Origin: Massilia sp. KIM
Lineage (GTDB): Bacteria > Pseudomonadota > Gammaproteobacteria > Burkholderiales > Burkholderiaceae_D
Direction of reading: 5' to 3'
DNA: 64,000 nt
NCBI RefSeq assembly: GCF_002007115.1
Contig: NZ_MVAD01000001.1
Coordinates: 2,852,001 to 2,916,000 of the forward strand
A program made the translations under genes and the position numbers. The notes below the pieces were generated by a model. That model was not told the DNA's origin. It did not search any database and worked only from the letters and a program-made list of their open reading frames with translations. How positions within the stretch are numbered: the first letter of the stretch is position 1; every line of letters begins with the position of its first letter. Shown here piece by piece: positions 42,831 to 50,934 of this stretch.

Positions 42831-43889
42831 TCAGTCCTGGCGCAGGCGCCGCTGGCGCACCGCCGCCGCCAGCCCTTCCAGCACCCCGATGCTGGTCTCC
42901 CAGTCGATGCAGCCGTCGGTCACCGACTGGCCGTAGGTCAGCTCGCGCCCAGGCACCAGGTCCTGGCGCCCGCCCACCAGGTGCGATTCCACCATCACGC
43001 CCACGATGCGGTCGTCCCCAGCCGCCACCTGGGCGCCGATGTCGGCGCACACCGGCACCTGGTTCTGCGGGTTCTTGCTGCTGTTGGCGTGCGAGGCGTC
43101 GATCATCAGGCGCCCGGCCAGGCCGTTGGCCGCCAGCTGCCGGCACGCGTCCTCGACGCTGGCCGCGTCGTAGTTCGGCGCCTTGCCGCCGCGCAGAATG
43201 ATGTGGCAGTCCTCGTTGCCCGAGGTCGACACGATCGCCGAGTGACCGCCCTTGGTCACCGACAGGAAGTGGTGCGGCTGCGAGGCGGCCTTGATGGCGT
43301 CGGCCGCGATCTTGATGTTGCCGTCGGTGCCGTTCTTGAAACCGACCGGACAGGACAGGCCCGAGGCCAGCTCGCGGTGCACCTGGGACTCGGTGGTGCG
43401 GGCGCCGATCGCGCCCCAGCTGATCAGGTCGGCGATGTACTGCGGGCTGATCACGTCCAGGAACTCGGTGCCGGCCGGCAGGCCCAGCTCGTTGATGTCG
43501 CGCAGCAGCTCGCGCGCCATGCGCAGGCCGTCGTTGATGCGGAAACTGTTGTCCATGTAGGGGTCGTTGATCATCCCCTTCCAGCCCACCGTGGTGCGCG
43601 GCTTCTCGAAATAGACCCGCATCACCACCTCGAGTTCGCCGGCGAAGCGGGCGCGCTGCTCGACCAGGCGGCGCGCGTACTCGAGCGCGGCCTTGGGGTC
43701 GTGGATCGAGCACGGGCCGATCACCACCATCAGGCGGTCGTCCTGGCCGTGCAGGATGCGGTGCAGCGCCACGCGCGCGTTGGCCGCGGTCTGCTCGGCC
43801 GCGGGGCTGACCGGAAACTCGCGTATCAGGTGCGAGGGCGGCGTCAGTTCCTTCATTTCGCGGATGCGTAGGTCGTCGGTGCGAGGCAT
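42831..43889 (-). CDS. aroG: 3-deoxy-7-phosphoheptulonate (DAHP) synthase, AroG/F/H type
   Basis: First enzyme of the shikimate pathway, condensing PEP and erythrose 4-phosphate, 352 aa, class I-alpha. Motifs: VVIGPCSIHDPKAALEYARR, RVYFEKPRTTVGWKGMINDP, GTEFLDVISPQYIADLISWG, AIGARTTESQVHRELASGLS, PVGFKNGTDGNIKIAADAIK, RLMIDASHANSSKNPQNQ and the metal ligands in IGPCSIHD and GVMVESHL. RBS ACGGAGAACAG. Upstream (43928-44121) lies a promoter, a Phe-rich leader ORF and a terminator, so the gene is probably controlled by Phe-tRNA-dependent attenuation. The AroG/AroF/AroH feedback class cannot be fixed by eye. Confidence 0.96.
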   Translation of the reverse strand: MPRTDDLRIREMKELTPPSHLIREFPVSPAAEQTAANARVALHRILHGQDDRLMVVIGPCSIHDPKAALEYARRLVEQRARFAGELEVVMRVYFEKPRTTVGWKGMINDPYMDNSFRINDGLRMARELLRDINELGLPAGTEFLDVISPQYIADLISWGAIGARTTESQVHRELASGLSCPVGFKNGTDGNIKIAADAIKAASQPHHFLSVTKGGHSAIVSTSGNEDCHIILRGGKAPNYDAASVEDACRQLAANGLAGRLMIDASHANSSKNPQNQVPVCADIGAQVAAGDDRIVGVMVESHLVGGRQDLVPGRELTYGQSVTDGCIDWETSIGVLEGLAAAVRQRRLRQD

Positions 43890-43927
43890 GCTGTTCTCCG
43901 TTGTCGATGCTTGGTGCCGGGGCTGGA

Positions 43928-43956
43928 AATAAAAAAACCGCCATCGCTGGCGGTTT
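43928..43956 (-). terminator. Attenuator (intrinsic terminator) in the aroG leader
   Basis: On minus: AAACCGCCA, GCGA tetraloop, TGGCGGTTT, then TTTTATTT; a 9-bp perfect stem ending about 39 nt before the aroG ATG. Its 5' arm ACCGCCA is complementary over 7 nt to TGGCGGT at 44014-44008, inside the end of the upstream leader ORF. Mutually exclusive terminator and antiterminator structures are therefore possible. Confidence 0.85.
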
Positions 43957-44000
43957 GTCTGGATTTGCTGGGACTGTTCCGATATCGCGTGAACCTGCCG

Positions 44001-44069
44001 CTACTCCACCGCCAAGGGGCTGGAATGGCTAAAGTAAAAAAAGCAGGTAAAGAAAACAGGCTTGCGCAT
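44001..44069 (-). CDS. Phe-rich leader peptide of aroG (attenuation control)
   Basis: A 22-codon frame, ATG at 44069, TAG at 44003-44001, beginning MRKPVFFTCFFYFSHSS. Phe is at positions 6, 7, 10, 11 and 13 and Tyr at 12, so six of eight codons in this stretch are aromatic. Known phenylalanine leader peptides (pheA, pheST in enterics) have the same look. The ATG is about 16 nt after the predicted transcription start and has a modest CGGACGACCT before it. Ribosome stalling on Phe codons would leave 44014-44008 free to pair with the attenuator's 5' arm, while completing translation to the stop would mask it. The peptide itself probably has no other function. Confidence 0.8.
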   Translation of the reverse strand: MRKPVFFTCFFYFSHSSPLAVE

Positions 44070-44091
44070 AGGTCGTCCGGTTGGTCGATTG

Positions 44092-44121
44092 ACTATATCA
44101 ACAAGCCGTGAAGATTGGCAA
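44092..44121 (-). promoter_or_regulatory. Sigma-70 promoter of the aroG leader
   Basis: On minus: TTGCCA (44121-44116), 18-bp spacer, TATAGT (44097-44092); each hexamer matches the consensus in five of six positions. Predicted start near 44085 gives a leader of about 195 nt. Confidence 0.72.
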
Positions 44122-44370
44122 GCCTTTTATCCGCAAAATCCTGCTTGTACAGACAACAATAAGTTGCGACAAGCAGACAGCATCTCCCCATCCTTTTGGC
44201 GTCCTTGAGGCATATCAGCCTCCCGCGCCGCACGGATGCAAAAGTCCACCCAAGCCCCCGACCGCCACACGCAGGCTTGTTCTCGGACACGAAATGCTTA
44301 GAAAAGAATTGATTAGCAGCAAGCCTGCGCAGGGCCGGAGTTGGGACCCACCCATCCACTGGAGCCATCC

Positions 44371-47232
44371 ATGACTGAAACCCCGCTCTCCCGCGCCATC
44401 CGCCGCCTGTTCGGCGGCGGCGGCGCCGTCGGCCTCGCGCTCTTGGCCCTGCCTCCCGCCGTCACGGCGCAGGACGTCGCGCCCAAGCCGGTTGCCCGTG
44501 TCGAGATCACGGGCTCCAACATCCGCCGCTCCGAGGCCGAGACCGCATCCTCGGTGCTGACCGTGTCCCGGGCCGACATCGAGCGCTCGGGCAAGACGAC
44601 CGTGGCCGAGCTGCTGCAGACCCTGGCGGTCGACAACCAGGGCTCGGTCCCGGTCAACTTCGGCAGCGGCTTCGCCGCCGGCGCCTCCGGCATCTCGCTG
44701 CGCGGCCTCGGCACCTCGGCCACCCTGGTGCTGCTCAACGGCCGCCGCATGGCGCCCTACGCCCTGGCCGACGACGGCCAGAAGGTGTTCACCGACCTCA
44801 ACGTGATCCCCACCGACGCCGTCGAGCGGGTCGAGATCCTGAAGGACGGCGCCTCGGCCATCTACGGCTCCGACGCCATTGCCGGCGTGGTCAACATCAT
44901 CCTGCGGCGCGACTTCCGGGGCACCACCGCGCGCGCCATGCTCGGCACCGCCGAGGCCGGCGACGGCCAGCAGCAGAACGTCGCCCTTACCTGGGGCAAG
45001 GGCGAGCTGGAGGCCGACCGCTACAACATCCTGCTCAATGCCGAGTGGAAGAAGACCGACGAGATCTACAACCGCGAGCGCGGCAACCGGCGCTGGGTCG
45101 GCAAGGCCGACCTGCGCCACTGGGGCTTCTCGGCCCAGGAAGGCCTGGGCGGCACCGGCGCCATCACCGGCAGGAACGCCTCCGGCAATGCGATCAACGG
45201 CAACGTCCGCAACCCGGACACCCTCGACTACTACAACCGCGGCAACCTCGCCGGCCCCGGCTTCACCCGCTCGTTCCCGGGCGCGGCCTGCAGCAACTTC
45301 ACCAACCACCCGCAGGGCGATCCGTTCGGCGGCTGCCTGGTCGACGCCCCCTTCCTGTACAGCCAGATCCAACCCGACACCGAATACCTGTCGCTGTTCG
45401 GCCGCGGCACCTTCAGGATCGGCCCCACCACCGAGGTCTATAGCGAACTCAATTACCACAACAACCTGACCCAGTCCTCGGCCACGCCCTCCCCGATCAG
45501 CGCCTCGGTCGTGTTCCCGGGCGGGCCGGTCAGCAATGCCGGCGTGCAGTTCGGCGCGGCCCATCCCGACAACCCCTACTTCGGCAGGGCGGCGCGGCTG
45601 CGCTACCTGGCGGCCGACGTCGGGCCGCGCCAGTCCGACATCGAGTCCAACTTCTACCGCGCCCTGCTCGGCATCCGCGGCCAGCACTTTGGCTGGGACT
45701 GGGACGCGTCCCTGCTCTACTCGCGCAACAAGGTCGAGAACGAGCGCACCGGCTACCTGCAGCGCGACGCGGTGTTTGCCATGCTCGACCCCTCGCCCGC
45801 CAACGTGGCCGCCGCCATCCTCGACAATCCGGGCTACCGCGCGCTCACGCCGGGCACCCTGTGGCGGATCGGCGAGAACGCCGGTCTCAACTCGCCGGCC
45901 GTGTACGCCGCGCTGTCGCCGCGGATCTCGAACGACGCCCGCACCGAGATCGCCCAGATCGACTTCAAGGCCACGCGCGAATTTGGCGCCTTGGCCGGCG
46001 GCCCGATCGGGGTCGCGGTCGGCTCCGAGTTCCGCCACGAAAAAGCCGAGCTGGAACCGACCCCGGGCACCGAGCGCGGCAAGATCATCGGCCTCGGCTA
46101 CTCGGCCTACGACGGCCAGCGCAACGTGTTCGCACTCTACGGCGAAGTGCTGGCGCCGGTGCTGCCGGGCCTGGAGATCACCGGCGCGATGCGCTACGAC
46201 GACTTCACCGACGTGGGCGACGCCTGGACCCCGAAGCTCGGCGTCAAATGGACGCCGCGCCGCGACCTGGCCCTGCGCGCCACCTGGGCGCGCGGCTTCC
46301 GCGCCCCCAACCCGGCAGAGAACGGCGTGGGCGGGCTGGCGGCCTTCGCCACGGCGGCCGATCCGCTGCGCTGCGCCCTCGGCGTGGCGATAGCCTGCAG
46401 CCCGACCTCCGTGGCCGTGATCACGTCGCCCAACCCGGACCTGAGCCCGGAACGCTCGCGCAGCTTCAACCTGGGCGTGATCTGGGATCCGCTGCCGCGC
46501 ACCAGCTTCTCGATCGACGTCTGGCAGATCGAACGCAAGAACGAGATCAACCAGGAGCAGGTCGACACCGTGATCGCCACCGGTTCGGTGGCGCGCGACC
46601 CGAGCACGGCCGACCCGACCGTTCCCGGCGACCCGGGCGCCATCACGGCGGTACTGGCGCGCTACGTCAACTCGGCCAAGACCAAGGTGCGCGGGATCGA
46701 CCTCGACGCCCGCCACAACATGCCGCTGCCGGGCGGCTGGGGGAGCCTGGTCTTCGACGCCAAGTACACCTTCCTCGACAAGTGGGAGCGCACCGAAGGT
46801 GACGGCTCGCGGCGCGACTACGCCGGCACCCACGGCAACTGCGACGTCACCAACTGCATGGGCACGCCCGACCACAAGCTCAACCTGCACGCCGGCTGGG
46901 AGCGCAGCGACTGGCGCGTGACGGCCAACCTGAACTACCGCGGACCGATCGACAACACCCTGTTCAAGGACGACCCGGCAGGCTGCGCAAGTCATTTCGC
47001 CGATGGCAGGGATGCGCCGGACGATTGCGAACTGGCGTCCTTCACCACGGTGGACCTGGTGCTGCGCTGGAAGCCGCAGCCGCGCTGGGAAGTGTTCGGC
47101 ACCATCCAGAACGTGTTCGACAAGAAGCCCCCGCTCGATCCGCTGACCTATGGCGCGGTGTCGTATAACCCGCTGGATTACTACGGCGCGATCGGCCGCT
47201 TCTTCACGCTGGGAGCGCGCTATACCTTCTGA
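44371..47232 (+). CDS. TonB-dependent outer-membrane receptor 3
   Basis: Outer-membrane receptor, 953 aa. Signal peptide to about residue 33 (PAVTA|QD). TonB-box-like ARVEITGSNI at 42-51; plug motifs SLRGLGTSATLVLLNGRRMA, VERVEILKDGASAIYGSDAI and AGVVNIILRRDF; the barrel ends GRFFTLGARYTF. It shares with receptor 1 the DDGQK.FTDL region, the HGNCD.(S/T)NC Cys pair and the PLDPLTYG..SYNP ending, so the two are paralogues. RBS CTGGAGCCATCC. It diverges from the aroG leader promoter; the 249 bp between the two start regions also carry its own promoter, not recognised. Confidence 0.93.
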   Translation: MTETPLSRAIRRLFGGGGAVGLALLALPPAVTAQDVAPKPVARVEITGSNIRRSEAETASSVLTVSRADIERSGKTTVAELLQTLAVDNQGSVPVNFGSGFAAGASGISLRGLGTSATLVLLNGRRMAPYALADDGQKVFTDLNVIPTDAVERVEILKDGASAIYGSDAIAGVVNIILRRDFRGTTARAMLGTAEAGDGQQQNVALTWGKGELEADRYNILLNAEWKKTDEIYNRERGNRRWVGKADLRHWGFSAQEGLGGTGAITGRNASGNAINGNVRNPDTLDYYNRGNLAGPGFTRSFPGAACSNFTNHPQGDPFGGCLVDAPFLYSQIQPDTEYLSLFGRGTFRIGPTTEVYSELNYHNNLTQSSATPSPISASVVFPGGPVSNAGVQFGAAHPDNPYFGRAARLRYLAADVGPRQSDIESNFYRALLGIRGQHFGWDWDASLLYSRNKVENERTGYLQRDAVFAMLDPSPANVAAAILDNPGYRALTPGTLWRIGENAGLNSPAVYAALSPRISNDARTEIAQIDFKATREFGALAGGPIGVAVGSEFRHEKAELEPTPGTERGKIIGLGYSAYDGQRNVFALYGEVLAPVLPGLEITGAMRYDDFTDVGDAWTPKLGVKWTPRRDLALRATWARGFRAPNPAENGVGGLAAFATAADPLRCALGVAIACSPTSVAVITSPNPDLSPERSRSFNLGVIWDPLPRTSFSIDVWQIERKNEINQEQVDTVIATGSVARDPSTADPTVPGDPGAITAVLARYVNSAKTKVRGIDLDARHNMPLPGGWGSLVFDAKYTFLDKWERTEGDGSRRDYAGTHGNCDVTNCMGTPDHKLNLHAGWERSDWRVTANLNYRGPIDNTLFKDDPAGCASHFADGRDAPDDCELASFTTVDLVLRWKPQPRWEVFGTIQNVFDKKPPLDPLTYGAVSYNPLDYYGAIGRFFTLGARYTF

Positions 47233-47250
47233 GCGCCGGGGCCCACAAGG

Positions 47251-47280
47251 CAAAACGCCCGGTGGCGACACCGGGCGTTG
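47251..47280 (-). terminator. Terminator between TonB receptor 3 and tldD
   Basis: AACGCCCGGTG, four-base loop, CACCGGGCGTT: an 11-bp perfect stem. The T run (TTTTG) lies on the minus side, so it best serves tldD, which ends 23 nt away, but it can also slow the converging receptor transcript. Confidence 0.8.
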
Positions 47281-47302
47281 ATGGGAGGGATGGGGCGGCC
47301 GC

Positions 47303-48763
47303 TCAGGCGGTGCCGCCCACCGTCACGCCGTCGATGCGCAGGGTCGGCTGGCCCACGCCCACCGGCACGCTCTGGCCTTCCTTGCCGCACACGCCCACGC
47401 CGGTGTCCAGGCGCATGTCGTTGCCGATCATCGAGATGCGGTTCATCACGTCCGGGCCGTTGCCGATCAGGGTCGCGCCCTTCACCGGATAGCTGATCTT
47501 GCCGTTCTCGATCATGTAGGCTTCGCTGGCCGAGAACACGAACTTGCCGTTGGTGATATCGACCTGGCCGCCGCCGAAGTTCACCGCGTACAGGCCGTTT
47601 TTGACCGAAGCCAGAATTTCCTGCGGGTCCTTGTCACCGGCCAGCATGTAGGTGTTGGTCATGCGCGGCATCGGCAGGTGGGCGAAGGATTCGCGGCGCG
47701 CGTTGCCGGTGACCGGCATCTTCATCAGGCGCGCGTTCATGGTGTCCTGGATATAGCCCTTCAGGATGCCGTCCTCGATCAGGGTCGTGCACTGGGTCGG
47801 GTTGCCCTCGTCGTCCATGTTGAGCGAGCCGCGGCGGTCCTTGAGGGTGCCGTCGTCAACCACGGTCACGCCCTTGGCGGCGACGCGCTGGCCGATCATG
47901 CCGGCGTAGGAGGACGAGCCCTTGCGGTTGAAATCGCCTTCCAGGCCGTGGCCGACCGCCTCGTGCAGCAGCACGCCGGGCCAGCCCGGGCCGAGCACGA
48001 TGGTCATCGGGCCGGCCGGGGCCGGACGTGCCTCGAGGTTGACGCAGGCCGACTTGACCGCCTCGGTGGCGTAGAAGTCGAGCATCTCTTCGGTGAAATA
48101 GCCGTAGTCGTAGCGGCCGCCGCCGCCCGATGAGCCGACTTCGCGCCGGCCGTTCTGCTCGGCGATCACGGTCAGCGACAGGCGCACCAGCGGACGGATG
48201 TCGGCGGCCAGCACGCCGTCGCTGCGCACCACCAGCACCACGTCGTATTCTCCGGCCAGGCCGGCCATCACCTGGACCACGCGCGGGTCCTTGGCGCGCG
48301 CCATCTTCTCGACGCGCTCGAGCAGGCGCACCTTCTCGGTGGCGTCGAGCGAGGCCAGCGGATCGTGCGGCAGGTAGAGCGAACGGCCGCCGGTCGGGCG
48401 CGCCTGGCCCGCCACCTTGATCTTGCCGGCGCCGGCGCGCGCGATGGTGCGGGTGGCGCTGGCCGCGTCCAGCAGCGCGCCTTCCGAGATCTCATCGGAA
48501 TACGAAAAGGCCGTCTTGTCGCCCGAGATCGCGCGCACGCCGACGCCCTGGTCGATCGAGAAGCTGCCGGTCTTGACGATGCCCTCTTCCAGGCTCCAGC
48601 CTTCGCTCTTGGTGAACTGGAAATACAGGTCGGCGTAGTCGACCTTGTGGGTGAACATGGTCCCGAGCGCGCGCAGCAGCTTGCCCTCGTCGAGGCCGAA
48701 AGGCGTCAGCAGCACGTCGCGTGCGACAGCGATGGAGGAAAGGTTCGGTTCGAATGGAGTCAT
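47303..48763 (-). CDS. tldD: Metalloprotease TldD
   Basis: Zinc-dependent peptidase of the TldD/PmbA (TldE) pair, 486 aa, involved in degrading unfolded or modified peptides and in CcdA antitoxin or microcin processing in E. coli. Metal motif [20 protein letters not shown] (HExxxH) near residue 260, with the C-terminal Cys in [20 protein letters not shown], and the typical [20 protein letters not shown] and [20 protein letters not shown]. The start [10 protein letters not shown] is chosen by homology; 53 more open codons upstream lack coding character. No tldE/pmbA is adjacent. It is monocistronic. Confidence 0.95.
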   Translation of the reverse strand: MTPFEPNLSSIAVARDVLLTPFGLDEGKLLRALGTMFTHKVDYADLYFQFTKSEGWSLEEGIVKTGSFSIDQGVGVRAISGDKTAFSYSDEISEGALLDAASATRTIARAGAGKIKVAGQARPTGGRSLYLPHDPLASLDATEKVRLLERVEKMARAKDPRVVQVMAGLAGEYDVVLVVRSDGVLAADIRPLVRLSLTVIAEQNGRREVGSSGGGGRYDYGYFTEEMLDFYATEAVKSACVNLEARPAPAGPMTIVLGPGWPGVLLHEAVGHGLEGDFNRKGSSSYAGMIGQRVAAKGVTVVDDGTLKDRRGSLNMDDEGNPTQCTTLIEDGILKGYIQDTMNARLMKMPVTGNARRESFAHLPMPRMTNTYMLAGDKDPQEILASVKNGLYAVNFGGGQVDITNGKFVFSASEAYMIENGKISYPVKGATLIGNGPDVMNRISMIGNDMRLDTGVGVCGKEGQSVPVGVGQPTLRIDGVTVGGTA

Positions 48764-48963
48764 TTTGCGCTCAAGCGTTCGTAGGGATAGGGCATTGTGC
48801 CATATCCGGGCGCAAGCTACCGGGCACAGGATGACCGACGCGCGCGGCATGCGCCATGCCTTGAGCAGCGGCAATGCCGGGCAGCGCATCACATGCGCCG
48901 CGCATTGCCTCGTCCTTGGCATGATGGCAAGATAGAAGCGACTCCTTTCCGCGAGGCTAGCTC

Positions 48964-49380
48964 ATGCGCGTGCCTGTTCTGCCGCTGTCCCTGTGCCTGC
49001 TGCTTGGCGCTCCTGCAACTCCTGCCGCAGCGGCCGTCCCGGCGCCTGTCAAGGTCGTCATGCTCCACATTTGCGTCCTCGAGAAGGCGCCATCCCGGAT
49101 CGAAGCCGAACTGGCCGCGCCGCTGGAACGCGAGCTGCGCGAAGTGCCCGGCGTGGGCAGTTTCTTCTCGATGAGCATGGAATATGGCGTGATTTTCGAA
49201 CTGCAGTTCCACGGCGGCGCCAAGGAAGCGCACCGGGCCTACGTCGAGGAAACCGTCATGCGCAGCGCGGCCGGACGCGCGCTCGGGATCCGGCACCGGG
49301 CGGTGCGCCTGGCGCCGCTGGACGACAAGCGTTTCGCACCGATCCTGCCCTGCCGGGACGCGCCGCCCATGCAGCACTGA
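48964..49380 (+). CDS. Small secreted protein resembling an RND-pump porter subdomain
   Basis: 138 aa with a signal peptide (MRVPVLPLSLCLLLGAPATP AAA|AV). The mature region IEAELAAPLERELREVPGVG, SFFSMSMEYGVIFELQF and EAHRAYVEETVM matches by eye the start of the periplasmic PN1 porter subdomain of RND transporters (pattern: xE..v..PLE.aL..vpGV..v.S.S..G.s.v.v.F). No transmembrane segments and no other RND part are present. It may be a degenerate remnant or a stand-alone module; function unknown. RBS GCGAGGCTAGCTC. It sits alone between tldD (divergent) and bluB. Confidence 0.7.
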   Translation: MRVPVLPLSLCLLLGAPATPAAAAVPAPVKVVMLHICVLEKAPSRIEAELAAPLERELREVPGVGSFFSMSMEYGVIFELQFHGGAKEAHRAYVEETVMRSAAGRALGIRHRAVRLAPLDDKRFAPILPCRDAPPMQH

Positions 49381-49394
49381 CGCCCGCGCTGCCA

Positions 49395-49416
49395 TCGCGC
49401 AGCGCTTACGTATAAT
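49395..49416 (+). promoter_or_regulatory. Probable promoter of bluB
   Basis: A perfect -10 TATAAT at 49411-49416 is preceded by CTGCCA (49389-49394; four matches to TTGACA) at 16 bp. Predicted leader about 44 nt to the TTG start. No cobalamin riboswitch-like structure was noticed. Confidence 0.5.
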
Positions 49417-49466
49417 GTGCGCTCCAAGGCGCCACTTCTCCGCGCGCCGGCACCAGCGAGGCCCTC

Positions 49467-50135
49467 TTGTCACACCAGTTCAGCCCAGCCGACATCCAGG
49501 CCGTCTACCGCGCCATCGGCGAGCGCCGCGACGTGCGCCATTTCCTGCCCGGCGCGGTCGACGAGGCCGTGCTGGCGCGCCTGCTGGCGGCCGCCCACCA
49601 GGCCCCCAGCGTGGGCATGATGCAGCCCTGGCGCTTCATCCGCATCCGCGACGCCGCCCTGCGCGACAGCATCACCGCCCTGGTCGAGGAAGAACGCCTG
49701 GCCACCGCCGAGGCGCTCGGCGAACGCGGCAGCGAATTCATGCGGCTGAAGGTGGAAGGCCTGCGCGAATGCGGCGAAGTGCTGGTGGCGGCCCTGATGG
49801 ACGGACGCGAGCGGCACGTGTTCGGGCGCCGCACCCTGCCCGAGATGGACCTGGCCTCGGTCGCCTGCGCGATCCAGAACATGTGGCTGGCGGCGCGCGC
49901 CGAGGGCCTCGGCATGGGCTGGGTCTCGCTGTTCGATCCGGCCAGGCTGGGCGCCCTGCTCGGCATCCCGAAAGGCGGCAAGCCGGTCGCCGTCCTCTGC
50001 CTCGGCCACGTGGAAGCCTTCTATCCGAAGCCGATGCTGGAAGTGGAAGGCTGGGCCGAACGCGCGCGCCTGGAAGACCTGGTCTACCTCGACCGCTGGG
50101 ACGCGCCGGCGCCGCCGGCCCCGCCCGCCGAGTGA
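49467..50135 (+). CDS. bluB: 5,6-dimethylbenzimidazole synthase BluB
   Basis: Nitroreductase-fold flavoenzyme that fragments FMNH2 to make the lower ligand of vitamin B12, 222 aa. Motifs: RRDVRHFLPGAVDEAVLARL, AAHQAPSVGMMQPWRFIRI (the SVG.MQPW flavin-binding region is typical of BluB), REC GEVLVAAL, PEMDLASVACAIQNMWLAAR, EGLGMGWVSLFDPARL and LGIPKGGKPVAVLCLG. The start is TTG with GAGG upstream; later in-frame starts would remove conserved sequence. It converges on the amidase gene with no gap. No other cobalamin genes are in the window. Confidence 0.9.
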   Translation: MSHQFSPADIQAVYRAIGERRDVRHFLPGAVDEAVLARLLAAAHQAPSVGMMQPWRFIRIRDAALRDSITALVEEERLATAEALGERGSEFMRLKVEGLRECGEVLVAALMDGRERHVFGRRTLPEMDLASVACAIQNMWLAARAEGLGMGWVSLFDPARLGALLGIPKGGKPVAVLCLGHVEAFYPKPMLEVEGWAERARLEDLVYLDRWDAPAPPAPPAE

Positions 50136-50933
50136 CTAGAGCTTGCGGTGCCGCAGCGCCGGCAGGCTCTCGCGCACGCCGGCGATGAAGCCGGCGTCGA
50201 TCTCCCCGCACACCACGCCCTCGCCTTCCGCGATCACCGCCTTGACCTCGCCCCAGGGGTCGATCAGCATGCTGTGGCCGAAGGTGCGGCGGCCGTTGAC
50301 GTGGGTCCCGCCCTGGGCCGCGGCCAGCACGTAGCACTGGTTCTCGATGGCGCGGGCGCGCAGCAGCACTTCCCAGTGCGCCCGCCCGGTGGTGTAGGTG
50401 AAGGCGGCCGGCACCACGATCAGGGCGCACTCGCCCATGGCGCGGAACAGCTCGGGGAAACGCAGGTCGTAGCAGATCGACAGCCCGACCCGGCCGAAAG
50501 GCGCATCGAAGCTGCCGATGCGCTCGCCCGGCACGATGGTGCGCGCCTCGTCGTAGGACTCGCTGCCCTTGTTGAAGCCGAACAGGTGGATCTTGTCGTA
50601 GCGGCCCACCGGCTGCCCTTGCGGGTCGTAGACCATGGTGGTATTGAGCACCTTGCCGGCCTCGGGCGAGACCAGCGGCAGGGTCCCGCCGATCAGCCAG
50701 ATGCCATGCTCGCGCGCCAGCGCGGCCATGCAGTCCTGGATCGGGCCGCTGCCCGGCTGCTCGGCGTGGGCCACCTTGTCGGCGTCGCTCATGCCCATGA
50801 TCGGCCAGTACTCGGGCAGGGCCACCAGCCTGGCGCCCTGCCCTGCGGCCTCGGCCACCAGGCGGCGCACGGTGGCCAGGTTGTCGCCGACCTGCGGGGT
50901 CGACACCATCTGAACGGCGGCTACGATCGTCAT
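50136..50933 (-). CDS. Carbon-nitrogen hydrolase (Nit/omega-amidase family)
   Basis: Nitrilase-superfamily amidase, 265 aa, with the Glu-Lys-Cys triad visible: Glu41 in [10 protein letters not shown], Lys114 in [10 protein letters not shown], Cys154 in [16 protein letters not shown]. The family includes deaminated-glutathione amidase (Nit1) and omega-amidase (Nit2); the exact substrate cannot be set from sequence. It follows yhdP with a 1-nt spacer (TGACATG), a YhdP-amidase-TldD type neighbourhood (yhdP-nit-tldD) seen in many betaproteobacteria; here tldD is separated by bluB and the small secreted gene. Confidence 0.9.
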   Translation of the reverse strand: MTIVAAVQMVSTPQVGDNLATVRRLVAEAAGQGARLVALPEYWPIMGMSDADKVAHAEQPGSGPIQDCMAALAREHGIWLIGGTLPLVSPEAGKVLNTTMVYDPQGQPVGRYDKIHLFGFNKGSESYDEARTIVPGERIGSFDAPFGRVGLSICYDLRFPELFRAMGECALIVVPAAFTYTTGRAHWEVLLRARAIENQCYVLAAAQGGTHVNGRRTFGHSMLIDPWGEVKAVIAEGEGVVCGEIDAGFIAGVRESLPALRHRKL

Positions 50934-50934
50934 G

